Shown: positions 43,981 to 52,515, counted from the stretch's first letter. The stretch: DNA of 64,000 nucleotides from Odoribacter sp. Z80 (GCF_009935865.1 NZ_QWEL01000004.1:62001-126000), one strand, 5' to 3'. The notes: generated by a model not told the origin, from the letters alone. Numbers and translations: made by a program.

Positions 43981-45765
43981 TTACTTGTTTCTATTCAAAA
44001 AAGCTGCTGCCAGTTCGGGGCTGTTCAGTGTCATGGCTGACGAGTCTTCGAGATTTTCAGCGTCTTCATCATCCGATATTGAAATGAAGAATGTGATTTC
44101 TTCGGTGCCTTCTCCGAATATTCCCGAGCCTTTGACCTGCGCCATCGCTGATATCATTGCGCTGAAGAAAAAGGCTTCGCCCGGCAAAGTGGCGTGGTTT
44201 TCCCACAGCGATTTGCTGAGATTCACCAGTTCGCTGCCATGTCCGTCAGAATATCCCCATTCATCCGGATGCCATTTGCTCTCGTCATCGGGTTCTTCGT
44301 CTTCGCTTTGAAGGTACTCCAACGTGTTCACAGCGAGAAAAAGTGAGCAGCAATACCTGTCGGTGACCAAGGCGGCAGTGTATATGTGCTCATCATCTAT
44401 ACGGCCAAGAATTTCGCGCAGGTCAGTTGCAACCGCATTTCTGATTTTTTCAGTCACCTCCTGCCAAAAGGGGGCTATGGGTGTCGCCGGCTCCTCTTTT
44501 GGCCGCTCGTTGGCTTCAAAGTCCGACGAGTTGATATAGCTGATATACTCTTTAGCTTCTTCCGAACCGAGTTTTGCGGCATCCTCAAGATATTGGTATC
44601 CCAGCTCTATATCCGTTTCGGTGCCACGACCGAAGGCATACGCCACGCCGAGTGCGGTGAGCACCTTGACGGTTATTGACTCCCATAGATTGTCGATGTC
44701 TTCCCCAGCTTCATGAAGATACTCGAATGCCACATCGTCGTCTTGAACTGTTCCCAGCCCCTCCTGATAGCATAAACCGAGGTAGGCGGCGGTCTGCGTC
44801 CGGGTGGTCTTGCTGCATTTCGGGTTTTGGTATGCCTTTTCCAACCATTCCACAGCCTTGGCGTAGTCCTGCTCCACATCACCGAAGCCTTCAAACAGAT
44901 AATATCCTACCTCAAATTGTCCTGCGGGATGTCCGCATTTGGCAGCCATTTCATAGAGTTGATATGCAAGGTCGATATTCTCATCCACTTCTTCACCGGC
45001 TTCGTAGATATGCCCGGCATTGTATGCTCCCTGGGGGTCGCCCCTGCGGGCAGCCTCCACATATCGCAACAGCCCACCGTATGAGTCGCCCTTCTCGGTG
45101 CGGAGATAATAGCCGTAGTTGTTGCAGATTACGGGTGAAATATCCGCCAGCATCAAGTAATATTTCTCATAAACATCTTGCGCAATCTCGCAGAGGCCGG
45201 ATTTGCGTATGTCGCAGTAATTGCCCCATCCGGCACAAAGCCCGCCGTCGAAACTGCGCTCGTACCACACCTTTGCTATCGGCCAGGCCCATGCGTTATA
45301 GTCGCTTTCGTCTTTGAATTGCTTGGCATAGTCTGGCTCGACACGCAGATAGTCGCCCCAATAATACACATTGCCGACCATGTAGCAACAGAAGGCGTCG
45401 CCACGCTCTGCCTGACCGAGAATCTCCTCAAACGCTTCCTTAAACGAGGCGAACGGCATTGCACGTTCCACCGAAGGGGTGAGGTTTGCGCTTCGCGCAG
45501 CACAAAGAACGCCCGTGGCACTGCCCATCATCGCGCTCTTCTGCATCAGCTTCGATGCGTTTTCATCGTCAGCTTTGAAGCCTGCCTGCGGCCACACATA
45601 CGACTCACCCATGAAGCAGCGGGCTATGAATGCCAGCGCATCTGCATCGCCCTTTTGCGCCTCCAATATAAGTATTGAGTATCCCCGGCGTATTTCATCG
45701 CGGTCAAAACTTGACCAAATCAGCTTGACTGCCGTTTTCACCTGCCTGCTATATTTACCTTTCAT
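43981..45765 (-). CDS. Sel1-repeat protein with DUF4303-like C-terminal domain
   Basis: The 594-aa protein is built of Sel1-like (TPR-related) repeats in residues of about 30-415, for example DPQGAYNAGHIYEAGEEVDENIDLA and HPAGQFEVGYYLFEGFGDVEQDYAKAVEWLE. The last 170 residues form a separate acidic domain with YTAALVTDRYCCSLFLAVNTLEYL and KWHPDEWGYS, which match my memory of DUF4303, a family often seen near toxins or immunity genes. The 5' end overlaps the upstream unknown gene by 11 bases, so the two products are probably made together and may interact. Confidence 0.75.
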   Translation of the reverse strand: MKGKYSRQVKTAVKLIWSSFDRDEIRRGYSILILEAQKGDADALAFIARCFMGESYVWPQAGFKADDENASKLMQKSAMMGSATGVLCAARSANLTPSVERAMPFASFKEAFEEILGQAERGDAFCCYMVGNVYYWGDYLRVEPDYAKQFKDESDYNAWAWPIAKVWYERSFDGGLCAGWGNYCDIRKSGLCEIAQDVYEKYYLMLADISPVICNNYGYYLRTEKGDSYGGLLRYVEAARRGDPQGAYNAGHIYEAGEEVDENIDLAYQLYEMAAKCGHPAGQFEVGYYLFEGFGDVEQDYAKAVEWLEKAYQNPKCSKTTRTQTAAYLGLCYQEGLGTVQDDDVAFEYLHEAGEDIDNLWESITVKVLTALGVAYAFGRGTETDIELGYQYLEDAAKLGSEEAKEYISYINSSDFEANERPKEEPATPIAPFWQEVTEKIRNAVATDLREILGRIDDEHIYTAALVTDRYCCSLFLAVNTLEYLQSEDEEPDDESKWHPDEWGYSDGHGSELVNLSKSLWENHATLPGEAFFFSAMISAMAQVKGSGIFGEGTEEITFFISISDDEDAENLEDSSAMTLNSPELAAAFLNRNK

Positions 45766-46543
45766 CTTTCTCTTCGTCTAAAAATCTGAATACCAGTCTT
45801 CCAAAATAATCGTTTACGTCAAACTCCTCCCAACAGCTCAGAGGATCGGGCAATCTCTCGCCATCAATCAGACTCCACAGCCAGTTCCGCAAGAGACCGA
45901 CATCAAAAATAACACCTCTGTAACCAATAGGCACCGGCTCCGACCACCTTACATATTCAACTTTATATCCGGTGGTCGGAGCGGTATCATTGTCACGCCT
46001 GCTGATGTTGATATACCCGCCATCGCCTTTAGTGAAATCATAAAGCATCCATAGCGATTTGCCCTCTATGATATCTTCCAAAGCACAGAACACATCCGCC
46101 ATATCAAAGTATCGGAAATCCTCGCCGTCAACACATAGTTTCGTCTCTGCCTTTTCTTGCTCGGGATGGATTTTCTGACAGTGCCAGCCGGTCATATTAG
46201 GAAGCGATGCGGTGCGGAAGAAGTCACACATGATATCGGCGGCCATGTCGCAATCAACGTCCGACCGCCACATTCGCAGCATATACCCGTTGACCATAAA
46301 ACATACTGCTATACTGCTATCCTTAAAGTAATCAATTGAGTATGCCTTTGCATCGCTGACCAACACCACCGGCACGCATTTTTCAAGGTATACGCATTCA
46401 TTATCCTCAATGTCGTCTATGGCATCAAGGATCTTTTCCTCGGTCACGTTTGATGTGCGTATATCCCCATTCTTTGTGCCCAGCACATATTGTGGCTTGC
46501 GGGCTTTAAGTCCGGAAAAGATGTCTTGTGTATCGTTGCTCAT
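45755..46543 (-). CDS. Protein of unknown function, paired with the Sel1/DUF4303 gene
   Basis: A 262-aa acidic soluble protein starting at ATG 46543 (MSNDTQDIFSGL); the longer reading would need TTG. It has an N-terminal alpha/beta part with YLEKCVPVVLVSDAKAYSIDYFKDSS and a C-terminal SEPVPIGYRGVIFDVGLLRNWLW segment. I do not recognise it. It overlaps the Sel1 gene by 11 bases, which suggests a fixed pair. Confidence 0.6.
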   Translation of the reverse strand: MSNDTQDIFSGLKARKPQYVLGTKNGDIRTSNVTEEKILDAIDDIEDNECVYLEKCVPVVLVSDAKAYSIDYFKDSSIAVCFMVNGYMLRMWRSDVDCDMAADIMCDFFRTASLPNMTGWHCQKIHPEQEKAETKLCVDGEDFRYFDMADVFCALEDIIEGKSLWMLYDFTKGDGGYINISRRDNDTAPTTGYKVEYVRWSEPVPIGYRGVIFDVGLLRNWLWSLIDGERLPDPLSCWEEFDVNDYFGRLVFRFLDEEKDER

Positions 46544-46621
46544 TTTCAATTAACGGTTTTTATGTTCAGCGGTCAGTTTACCGCTCTCGATTGATATGTA
46601 TGGCATCGTAATATGATTCCG

Positions 46622-47050
46622 TCAGAAATTAGATATTGACATCCCCTTGATTCCACATTTCATGACGCTACGTTTAACCTTTTCGATAGTTGCGTCCGCA
46701 ACGCAATCTCCTACTGATATGTGAAGTTCAGAGCCGTTTTTGAGTCGGTTTATCTGAACGGAATCCATTGATGCAAACCAATTGGATAGAAAATCCGTGA
46801 AAGCGGGATTACTTGTATCTAATATCAAAGGGTCACTGTCCTGCCCAGAGAAATTATTGTTGCAAGTTATCAGGCTGTCGCTTGAAATTTCAAGTACAAC
46901 ACCAAACGTCCTGTCAGCATCAGTATATTCAAATGGGGGTCTGTCACCACCTGCTAATGCAGAGCCTTGGCTATTATTCGCTGATTGGCTACATGATACC
47001 ATTGTCATGGCACAACCTATAAACAAACATAAAAGATTCTTCTGTTTCAT
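46622..47050 (-). CDS. Small lipoprotein of unknown function
   Basis: A 142-aa protein with a lipoprotein signal (lipobox VSC near residue 20), then a polar stretch rich in Ser/Asn/Gly and a C-terminal domain with DSVQINRLKNGSELHISVGD. No family recognised. It is 40 bases downstream of the four-helix membrane protein and appears to close the blaI-bla run. Confidence 0.6.
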   Translation of the reverse strand: MKQKNLLCLFIGCAMTMVSCSQSANNSQGSALAGGDRPPFEYTDADRTFGVVLEISSDSLITCNNNFSGQDSDPLILDTSNPAFTDFLSNWFASMDSVQINRLKNGSELHISVGDCVADATIEKVKRSVMKCGIKGMSISNF

Positions 47051-47090
47051 CTTGATGATTTACTCGGTTTAATTAGTACTCTTGTTAACT

Positions 47091-47441
47091 CTACTGAACA
47101 CGTCTATTCAAGTACTTGCTGATAGCCATTGCTATCCAACCTATTGCAAGATATACTATTGCATAGACGACAAAACATAATTCATGTATGTCAAAGAAAA
47201 TCCATGTCCCGGCAAGAAACGCTACGGCTGACACCAATGGAAGATTCCACATTTTCTTTATGTCTTTCCCGCAGCGATAACCAAGAATCGCAGAATAAAT
47301 AGGATTCACAATTAAGAAAAGCATCATGCACAGTGCCATTCCGGAACATTCAGACGCAAGCCGGGCAACGGCAAAAGGCAATGCTAACATCACAAGGATT
47401 GTGATTGCCAGCCAAATAATTATAGCTCTTTTATTAACCAT
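47091..47441 (-). CDS. Small four-helix membrane protein of unknown function
   Basis: A 116-aa protein that is almost entirely hydrophobic, with four segments near 7-28, 33-55, 66-85 and 89-109. No recognised motif. It lies 11 bases after the zinc-ribbon/YCII gene in the beta-lactamase run. Confidence 0.6.
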   Translation of the reverse strand: MVNKRAIIIWLAITILVMLALPFAVARLASECSGMALCMMLFLIVNPIYSAILGYRCGKDIKKMWNLPLVSAVAFLAGTWIFFDIHELCFVVYAIVYLAIGWIAMAISKYLNRRVQ

Positions 47442-47452
47442 CGGTATAATAC

Positions 47453-48019
47453 TTATTTTAGTATGTCAAAAAGGCTCGATTCTACAAACATTGTCGGAGT
47501 AAACTCCACAATCCGGTAGTCGGCAATTCCGTTGATGTTGAACGGATCTTGAGCGATGATGGAGTCTACCAACGCGCGATTGTCAGACTTTATCATTATC
47601 ACACCGCCAACGCGGGGAGTCTGCGGACCGGATGCGATGAAATCGCCAGCCGCATAGTGCTCGGCAAGATAGTCACGATGTGCCTGAAGGAAACGGTCGA
47701 CTTCTTCAAGCGGTTTTTTATATGTCAGAATTGCAATAAACATGGCTGTCCGGTTTTTCCAGCGTTTGAGTTGTGGAAAGAATTGACGCATCATGTCTTT
47801 TGCCTGTTCCTGTGTCAAGGTCTGTCCTGACTCCTTGTTTATCTCGTCGGTAAACTGAGCGCAATGTTCAATCATCTGCTCCATAGTGAAGTCTTGTGTG
47901 AATCTGCCATCCTTATAGCAGTAGATACAGTAATCCTCGTTGCGACTGCCATCAGCATTAGTACCTTTGTTGTCTGTAGTCAGCGGCATTCCGCAACTTT
48001 GACAAAATTTATGTTCCAT
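47453..48019 (-). CDS. Zinc-ribbon protein fused to YCII-like domain
   Basis: The 188-aa protein has the ribbon FCQSCGMPL ... DYCIYCYKDG, a helical linker ending LKRWKN near residue 84, and a YCII-like domain (MFIAILTYKKPLEEVDRFLQAHRDYL, FIASGPQTPRVGGVIM). Its first 84 residues closely match the first part of the gene at 41539-42219, where the second part is a flavin split barrel. YCII domains are small ferredoxin-like folds of uncertain activity. It follows the beta-lactamase gene by 9 bases. Confidence 0.82.
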   Translation of the reverse strand: MEHKFCQSCGMPLTTDNKGTNADGSRNEDYCIYCYKDGRFTQDFTMEQMIEHCAQFTDEINKESGQTLTQEQAKDMMRQFFPQLKRWKNRTAMFIAILTYKKPLEEVDRFLQAHRDYLAEHYAAGDFIASGPQTPRVGGVIMIKSDNRALVDSIIAQDPFNINGIADYRIVEFTPTMFVESSLFDILK

Positions 48020-48028
48020 ATTCTTATC

Positions 48029-48925
48029 TTATTTTTGTTTAATCAAACCTTCCAAGACAATCTTAGAAACCTCAGCAATGATGGCTGAGGTCGTTGCTAT
48101 GTCGTAATTGGAATCAGCAACAAACACGGCAATAGAATATCTTGTACCATTAGGCAAATTCACATATCCACAATCATTTACTGCGGATATGCGACCTTCG
48201 GGTGTCGGAAATCCCGTACCTGTCTTATGTCCTATCAGGGCATTAGTAGGCAAAAGGGGGAAAGCAAGCCTGTCAAGCCCCGTGCGACACTGTTCAAGCA
48301 TGACGGATATTTCAGAATATGACTGTGATGCGTTTCTCAATTCGTGGTAAAACCTATCAAATAGCTGCGCCATTGCCAAAGGTGTGGTACGGTTAAGATA
48401 GCTTAGGTATGGATCACGGTGCATATCTTCTTCCGAGGCTCCGATTACAATCTCATCAGAGATACCCATTTGCCTCATTATTGATGTTACTCCCGATGTT
48501 CCACCGACGCGATGCAGGAGTATGTCTGCCGCATTGTTGTCACTCTCAACCAAAGACCATTCAAGCAGTTCTCTTATAGTCATGGTATTTCGGCTCTTAC
48601 CATACTTTTTGAGCATCGGGCTATAGGTATCCTCTTTCATAGCCTTCTCGCTGAATGTTACGGTATCGTTCAGGAACATACCGTTAGTATTTATCCAGTG
48701 CGCTACCGTCAGAGCCAGCGGAAATTTGACTACGCTCATCATAGGGAAATCCCGATTGCCGTTGACAGATACGGTGTCTTTGCCATTGATAATGACCGCG
48801 ACACCTATCCGGGCATCTTTCCCTTTGATATACTCGTGCAAAGCATTCTCTATCGCCTTGTTTCCACCAGCGAAAGTAGGCGATATAAAAGACAAATATA
48901 TAATTATAAACAGTAACTTTCTCAT
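48029..48925 (-). CDS. Class A beta-lactamase, CepA/CblA/CfxA-like (subclass A2)
   Basis: The 298-aa enzyme has a Sec signal (about 1-19) and complete class A motifs: S64-V-V-K67 (MMSVVKF), S128-D129-N130 (VESDNNA), an acidic pair at 165-166 in the omega loop (GASEEDMH) and K234-T-G (GHKTGTG). The MMSV-KF and YSPMLKKYG segments are as in CepA, CblA and CfxA of Bacteroides, but the sequence as a whole does not match one I can name. It should hydrolyse cephalosporins in the periplasm; the spectrum is unknown. It is in a run headed by a BlaI-type repressor, with a DinB-like gene between, overlapping its start by 4 bases. Confidence 0.93.
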   Translation of the reverse strand: MRKLLFIIIYLSFISPTFAGGNKAIENALHEYIKGKDARIGVAVIINGKDTVSVNGNRDFPMMSVVKFPLALTVAHWINTNGMFLNDTVTFSEKAMKEDTYSPMLKKYGKSRNTMTIRELLEWSLVESDNNAADILLHRVGGTSGVTSIMRQMGISDEIVIGASEEDMHRDPYLSYLNRTTPLAMAQLFDRFYHELRNASQSYSEISVMLEQCRTGLDRLAFPLLPTNALIGHKTGTGFPTPEGRISAVNDCGYVNLPNGTRYSIAVFVADSNYDIATTSAIIAEVSKIVLEGLIKQK

Positions 48926-49581
48926 TTTGAATGCAGTTTGTTTCTAATTAGCATACAGGCATGAATATGAGCCATCCAATGCTCGGAAAACGGCATAAGA
49001 ATCAGTCCTTTCAAATCCTCGCCACACCAGTAATCTATCAACCATTTTGCATTATCGGATTGGCTTACTACACATAAGGATTCAAGACGTAATTTATCTT
49101 CGATTGTAAATCTACGCTTCAAATCTGCGAATACCAGATTCTTGAGCATAAGCTCCGTATTAGCTTTGACCTTTGTAGAGTATTGATATAGTGTCTCTAA
49201 ATCCAATTTCTCCGAAAAGTCACCGATACGCTGTTTTACAAGTTCATTGCCGGTAGTTATTATCGGAGAACCGATGCGCTCTTGAAAATTCTCGGAAAAG
49301 AATATTTGGTCATCTCCGTTAATCAGAGCATGGCTGACAATATCTTCAATACGGAATATATGCCAGATGGAATAAGCGATTGTCTTGCTGTGAAAGCCAT
49401 CCTCTCCTATGAATGGCATAGCATTAAAATCATCACGACATAATTCCGCCTTTAATTGCAATATGGCGTTGAACAATCGTTTACGCAACAGCAACAAATT
49501 TTCAATCCCCAAATGAAATGTGTTTTCATTGGAGATTTCTTCTTTTATCTTACTGCATAATTCTATCAGTTCGTTATCCAT
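48922..49581 (-). CDS. DinB-like protein
   Basis: A 219-aa helical protein. Conserved His positions in AYSIWHIFRIED and PFSEHWMAHIHACML are spaced as in the DinB/YfiT four-helix fold, whose members bind metal and often conjugate low-molecular-weight thiols. It lies 13 bases after the BlaI-type gene and overlaps the beta-lactamase start by 4 bases, so it is co-regulated with resistance. A role in drug modification is only a guess. Confidence 0.65.
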   Translation of the reverse strand: MDNELIELCSKIKEEISNENTFHLGIENLLLLRKRLFNAILQLKAELCRDDFNAMPFIGEDGFHSKTIAYSIWHIFRIEDIVSHALINGDDQIFFSENFQERIGSPIITTGNELVKQRIGDFSEKLDLETLYQYSTKVKANTELMLKNLVFADLKRRFTIEDKLRLESLCVVSQSDNAKWLIDYWCGEDLKGLILMPFSEHWMAHIHACMLIRNKLHSK

Positions 49582-49594
49582 ATTGTCATCAGTC

Positions 49595-49969
49595 TTATTC
49601 TTGGCGATTGCCTTCTATCACCTGATTTATCAACTCCCGGACTTCATCGTCTGACATTTTTCTATCTCTTACAAGAGTGCTTATCACTCCACGAATGGAA
49701 TTATTGAAATATCGCTGAACGACATTTTTCAGATTATTGCCACAATACTCCTCTCTTTCTATAATGGGATAATAGATGAATCCGTTGTTTCCTGCCGGCT
49801 TGTGGCCTAAAAAGCCCTTATCAACAAGAAACTTCACGAATGTAGATATGGCGGTTCTGCTTGGACGAGGTTCGGGATAAGTGGCAATAATCTCCTTAAC
49901 GGTAGCTTCGCCCTTCTCCCAAAACTTATTCATCACTTCTTCTTCACGCTTGGTAAGTTGTTCCATCAT
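49595..49969 (-). CDS. BlaI/MecI-type transcriptional repressor, copy 2
   Basis: A 124-aa paralogue of the repressor at 37489-37863, with the same REEEVMNKFWEKG start and an EPRPSRTAISTFVKFLVDKG recognition region. It heads a run with a DinB-like gene and the class A beta-lactamase. No M56 sensor gene is next to it, so it may depend on the M56 peptidase 12 kb away. Its operator lies in the promoter spacer upstream. Confidence 0.93.
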   Translation of the reverse strand: MMEQLTKREEEVMNKFWEKGEATVKEIIATYPEPRPSRTAISTFVKFLVDKGFLGHKPAGNNGFIYYPIIEREEYCGNNLKNVVQRYFNNSIRGVISTLVRDRKMSDDEVRELINQVIEGNRQE

Positions 49970-49989
49970 AAAATGAAATTTGGTATATG

Positions 49990-50020
49990 CAAAATTAGTC
50001 TAAATAAATTAGTCAATCAA
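49990..50020 (-). promoter_or_regulatory. Promoter and operator of blaI copy 2
   Basis: Minus-strand -7 box TAATTTTG (49990-49997) and a CTTG -33 element are 20 bases apart. The spacer holds the palindrome GTCTAAATAAATTAGTC (49998-50014, one mismatch in the outer arms), close to the operators of blaI copy 1 and at the same position relative to the -7 box. Confidence 0.75.
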
Positions 50021-50267
50021 GCAAATACGGCTATTTTTATGATTTATAAGCAAACGTTATTATTACAACAATGAAATTTACAGATTAATAAATGAAAATG
50101 AGGCAAGAGAATGTAGATAATTATTCCGCTTACTTCATTTTTTTATTTACATTTTTATCCCTTTCGGACGGTTTTCATCCTTTAACTGAAAACCCGGATG
50201 TCCGATGATGACATGGTCGGCAATGAAGTTGTTTGATGAACTTTGTTCATTTATCAGGCTACTTTCT
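50015..50267. other. Cargo/mobilization junction, no gene seen
   Basis: About 250 bases between the second blaI promoter and the mobA-like stop codon. On the minus strand a run of about 45 codons without stop or start follows the mobA-like gene in another frame. The relaxase gene expected downstream of such a mobA is not present, so this may be where a deletion or cargo insertion occurred. Confidence 0.5.
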
Positions 50268-50687
50268 TCAATTCTGTTGTTCCCACTTGGCATACATCTC
50301 CCTTGAAAGTTTCACAATCTCCCGGCTCAGTTTCACAAGGTCGATGGTATGTTTCTCCAACTTGTAGAGCAACGCCATCGCCTTCTTCTCCGAAAAATGG
50401 ATGCGCAATTCTTTAACGACTTGATTGTAGTTCGTACCGATGGCACGGAATTGGGCGTGGAAGTCCGACAGTTTGGTGTAGTAGTCCACCAGCGTCTTGT
50501 CCACTTTCAGCACCTTGAACTTCTGCCCGAAGAAATGCGCCTTCAGAAAGACGGCTTTCGCATACACGTTCGATTCCTCGTACATCGTCAGGAATCTGTT
50601 CCATTCCACATCGTCGAAGCGCACCATCACGCAGTGCGTCTTTGGGTTCAATTTGGGATTTCTCCCGTACTTGCTCTTCTTTTTCAT
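50268..50687 (-). CDS. MobA-like mobilization accessory protein (relaxosome component)
   Basis: A 139-aa basic protein starting MKKKSKYGRNPK with a ribbon-helix-helix-like early part (VMVRFDDVEWNRFLTMYEES) and a C-terminal helix bundle with RAIGTNYNQVVKEL, the hallmark segment of the MobA/MobC accessory proteins of Bacteroides mobilizable elements. These bind oriT and help the relaxase. The relaxase gene that normally follows is missing. A hairpin-rich region lies just upstream. Confidence 0.82.
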   Translation of the reverse strand: MKKKSKYGRNPKLNPKTHCVMVRFDDVEWNRFLTMYEESNVYAKAVFLKAHFFGQKFKVLKVDKTLVDYYTKLSDFHAQFRAIGTNYNQVVKELRIHFSEKKAMALLYKLEKHTIDLVKLSREIVKLSREMYAKWEQQN

Positions 50688-50753
50688 TCTTCTTATTCTT
50701 TTAATTTTATGGCTTGTCCATTGTTTAATCTTTGATTAAGGAACCTTGAAATT

Positions 50754-50880
50754 ATCCGACTGCGGAGGATAATTCTGCCCACGGCAGTGCTGGGATTTTC
50801 AGTTACTCGGAAGCATTCGGGTAACTGAAAATATACCTTGCTGTGTCTTTGAGGACACAAGAATCCTCCGCTTGTCGGAT
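50754..50880. other. Candidate oriT of the nested element
   Basis: Nested inverted repeats fill this gap between the mobA-like and DUF3408 genes. An outer pair ATCCGACTGCGGAGGAT (50754-50770) and ATCCTCCG...GTCGGAT (50863-50880) encloses a 14-bp stem (50796-50809 with 50818-50831, 8-base loop), a small CTGCC/GGCAG hairpin near 50775 and TGTGTC/GACACA (50842-50859). Position upstream of mobA and the stacked hairpins fit an origin of transfer. The nick site is not identified. Confidence 0.6.
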
Positions 50881-50967
50881 TGGTTTGTGAGTATAATAAC
50901 TCATTTGGAATATCGGTCAAACCGATGGAGTGTATCCACCGGCTTGACCGGTTCTACCGTAATTCGC

Positions 50968-51441
50968 TCAGAGTTTGCGCCACTGCTCGATGTCCTCCCG
51001 GTAGGTTTCAAGGTGCAGGCGGGCGAGGTTCTCGATAAGTCCCGAAGCACTCATGCCACGCCCGCCGAGACGGCGGACAATCCCGTCCAGCCGGTCACGC
51101 ACCTCACCGCTGACGAACACGGGCTTGCGGTCGGTTATCTTGGGAACTTGCAGGTAAGCGGTACGGTACTCGTCCAGCGACAGCCTGCGTTGTTTGCTGC
51201 TGACACGCTTCTGTGGCACTGCCACTTCTTCGGGCGTTCTGCCTGACGGTTCATCCACCGTAGCTGTTTCCGCTTTTTTCGTGACGGTCCTGCCGGGTTG
51301 TGCCAACTGTTCCGGATCCAGACCGATGTTCCGGTAGAAATCGTCCATAGACTTCTCACTGCGGGATTCCCTGCGTCCCATTCTTTCCACGATTTCACGG
51401 GCCTGCTGCTCACTGATACTTGGTTCTCTTTTCATTGTCAT
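50968..51441 (-). CDS. DUF3408 domain protein (MobB-region accessory)
   Basis: The 157-aa protein has a disordered basic N-terminal half and a C-terminal DUF3408 domain (FVSGEVRDRLDGIVRRLGGRGMSASGLIENLARLHLE), a ribbon-helix-helix-like fold found beside mobilization genes and integrases of Bacteroides conjugative and mobilizable elements. It probably binds DNA at oriT or att sites. It lies between the candidate oriT and the excisionase-like genes. Confidence 0.85.
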   Translation of the reverse strand: MTMKREPSISEQQAREIVERMGRRESRSEKSMDDFYRNIGLDPEQLAQPGRTVTKKAETATVDEPSGRTPEEVAVPQKRVSSKQRRLSLDEYRTAYLQVPKITDRKPVFVSGEVRDRLDGIVRRLGGRGMSASGLIENLARLHLETYREDIEQWRKL

Positions 51442-51838
51442 AAAACAGATTGATTAAGTTATTACTGTGGTCTTGGTTTGTGCCTTGACCGATTATCGCA
51501 AGTAAAGTAAGATGCTTTAGTGCAGTCAGTCAAGCGTTTGGAGCCGATCAGGCAATTTTGTGCGATTTTGCTTTATGGTGACAGAGATATTGGTGAGGAC
51601 TTCACAGATTCGCCGGACGTGAATAGCCGGAAGAACAAAGGTGCGATTACAGTCAGGTTTGAATTAAGCCCTTATTTTCACTCTTGCCACATTGCTGATT
51701 TCCGGAATTAAGAATATAGCCCCAATCTGTGCCAACCTCTACCAACCTGTGCCACATGCTTCCACTTCTGGGAAATCCATTGCCGGATAACAGATTATAT
51801 ATTCCTTTGCGGCAAAAGAAACAGTAACAATAAAAAGT
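51442..51838. other. Intergenic region upstream of the excisionase-like genes
   Basis: About 400 bases between divergent genes with no convincing ORF. Near the middle there are two CTGTGCCA repeats (51727-51734 and 51747-51754), each next to a CCAACCT (51732-51738 and 51742-51748), a 20-base period that could bind a regulator or excisionase. It should hold the promoters of both neighbours. Confidence 0.45.
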
Positions 51839-52156
51839 ATGTATATGGAAATCGTATCAATTGAAAGAAAGACCTTTGAGGCGATGGTCGCCAAGTTCGA
51901 CCGTTTCGTCCGCCACATGGATGCCATCTGTCAGCGGCACGGAGAGAAGACAATGGGCGAGTGGATGGACAATCAGGACGTGTGCCGGATACTCAACATC
52001 AGCCCACGCACGTTGCAGACCCTTCGGGACAACGGGACGCTGGCTTACTCGCAGATAAGCCACAAGACCTACTACCGTCCCGATGATGTACAGCGCATTG
52101 TTTCCGTTGTGGAGGACAGGCGCAAAGAAGCAAAGTTCAAAGGAAGAACTGTATAA
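51839..52156 (+). CDS. Small HTH excisionase-like protein, copy 1 (Xis2c/Xis2d-like)
   Basis: A 105-aa protein with a MerR-type HTH in the C-terminal half (DNQDVCRILNISPRTLQTLRDNGTLAYSQI). Size, HTH and place next to the integrase module match Xis2c/Xis2d of CTnDOT, small basic proteins needed for excision. A paralogue follows after 53 bases. Confidence 0.85.
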   Translation: MYMEIVSIERKTFEAMVAKFDRFVRHMDAICQRHGEKTMGEWMDNQDVCRILNISPRTLQTLRDNGTLAYSQISHKTYYRPDDVQRIVSVVEDRRKEAKFKGRTV

Positions 52157-52209
52157 ACTTGATGAAATGAACGAAGTAAACTAACAATACTCACTAAATC
52201 CAAAGTAAC

Positions 52210-52515
52210 ATGAATAAACTGATTAACAAGGACAACGAGTGGATAATCCACTTCATGGGCAGTCTCGACCGTCTTTTGGACAGCTTCGAGTATCTGACCG
52301 CCAATTACCGCCCGACACTGAACGGTGAACGTTTCTTCACCGACAAGGAAGTGTCGGCACGGCTGAAAGTGAGCCGCCGGACACTTCAGGATTATCGCAA
52401 CGAGGGGCGTATCGCCTATATCCAGTTGGGTGGCAAAATCCTCTACCGTGAATCGGACATCGAAAGGATGCTTGCTGACGGCTACCGCTCCGCTTACCGA
52501 TTGACGGCAACCTGA
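52210..52515 (+). CDS. Small HTH excisionase-like protein, copy 2 (Xis2c/Xis2d-like)
   Basis: The 101-aa paralogue has FTDKEVSARLKVSRRTLQDYRNEGRIAYIQL followed by LYRESDIERML, the standard layout of helix-turn-helix excisionase-like proteins. It forms a pair with the gene upstream, as xis2c and xis2d do in CTnDOT. No later gene of the CTnDOT excision operon (orf3, exc) is recognised after it. Confidence 0.85.
   Translation: MNKLINKDNEWIIHFMGSLDRLLDSFEYLTANYRPTLNGERFFTDKEVSARLKVSRRTLQDYRNEGRIAYIQLGGKILYRESDIERMLADGYRSAYRLTAT

Noticed and set aside
50130-50290. Minus-strand open stretch of about 45 codons after the mobA-like gene, as a relaxase remnant
   Set aside because: It has no start codon and no relaxase motif; it may be decayed coding DNA but this cannot be supported.
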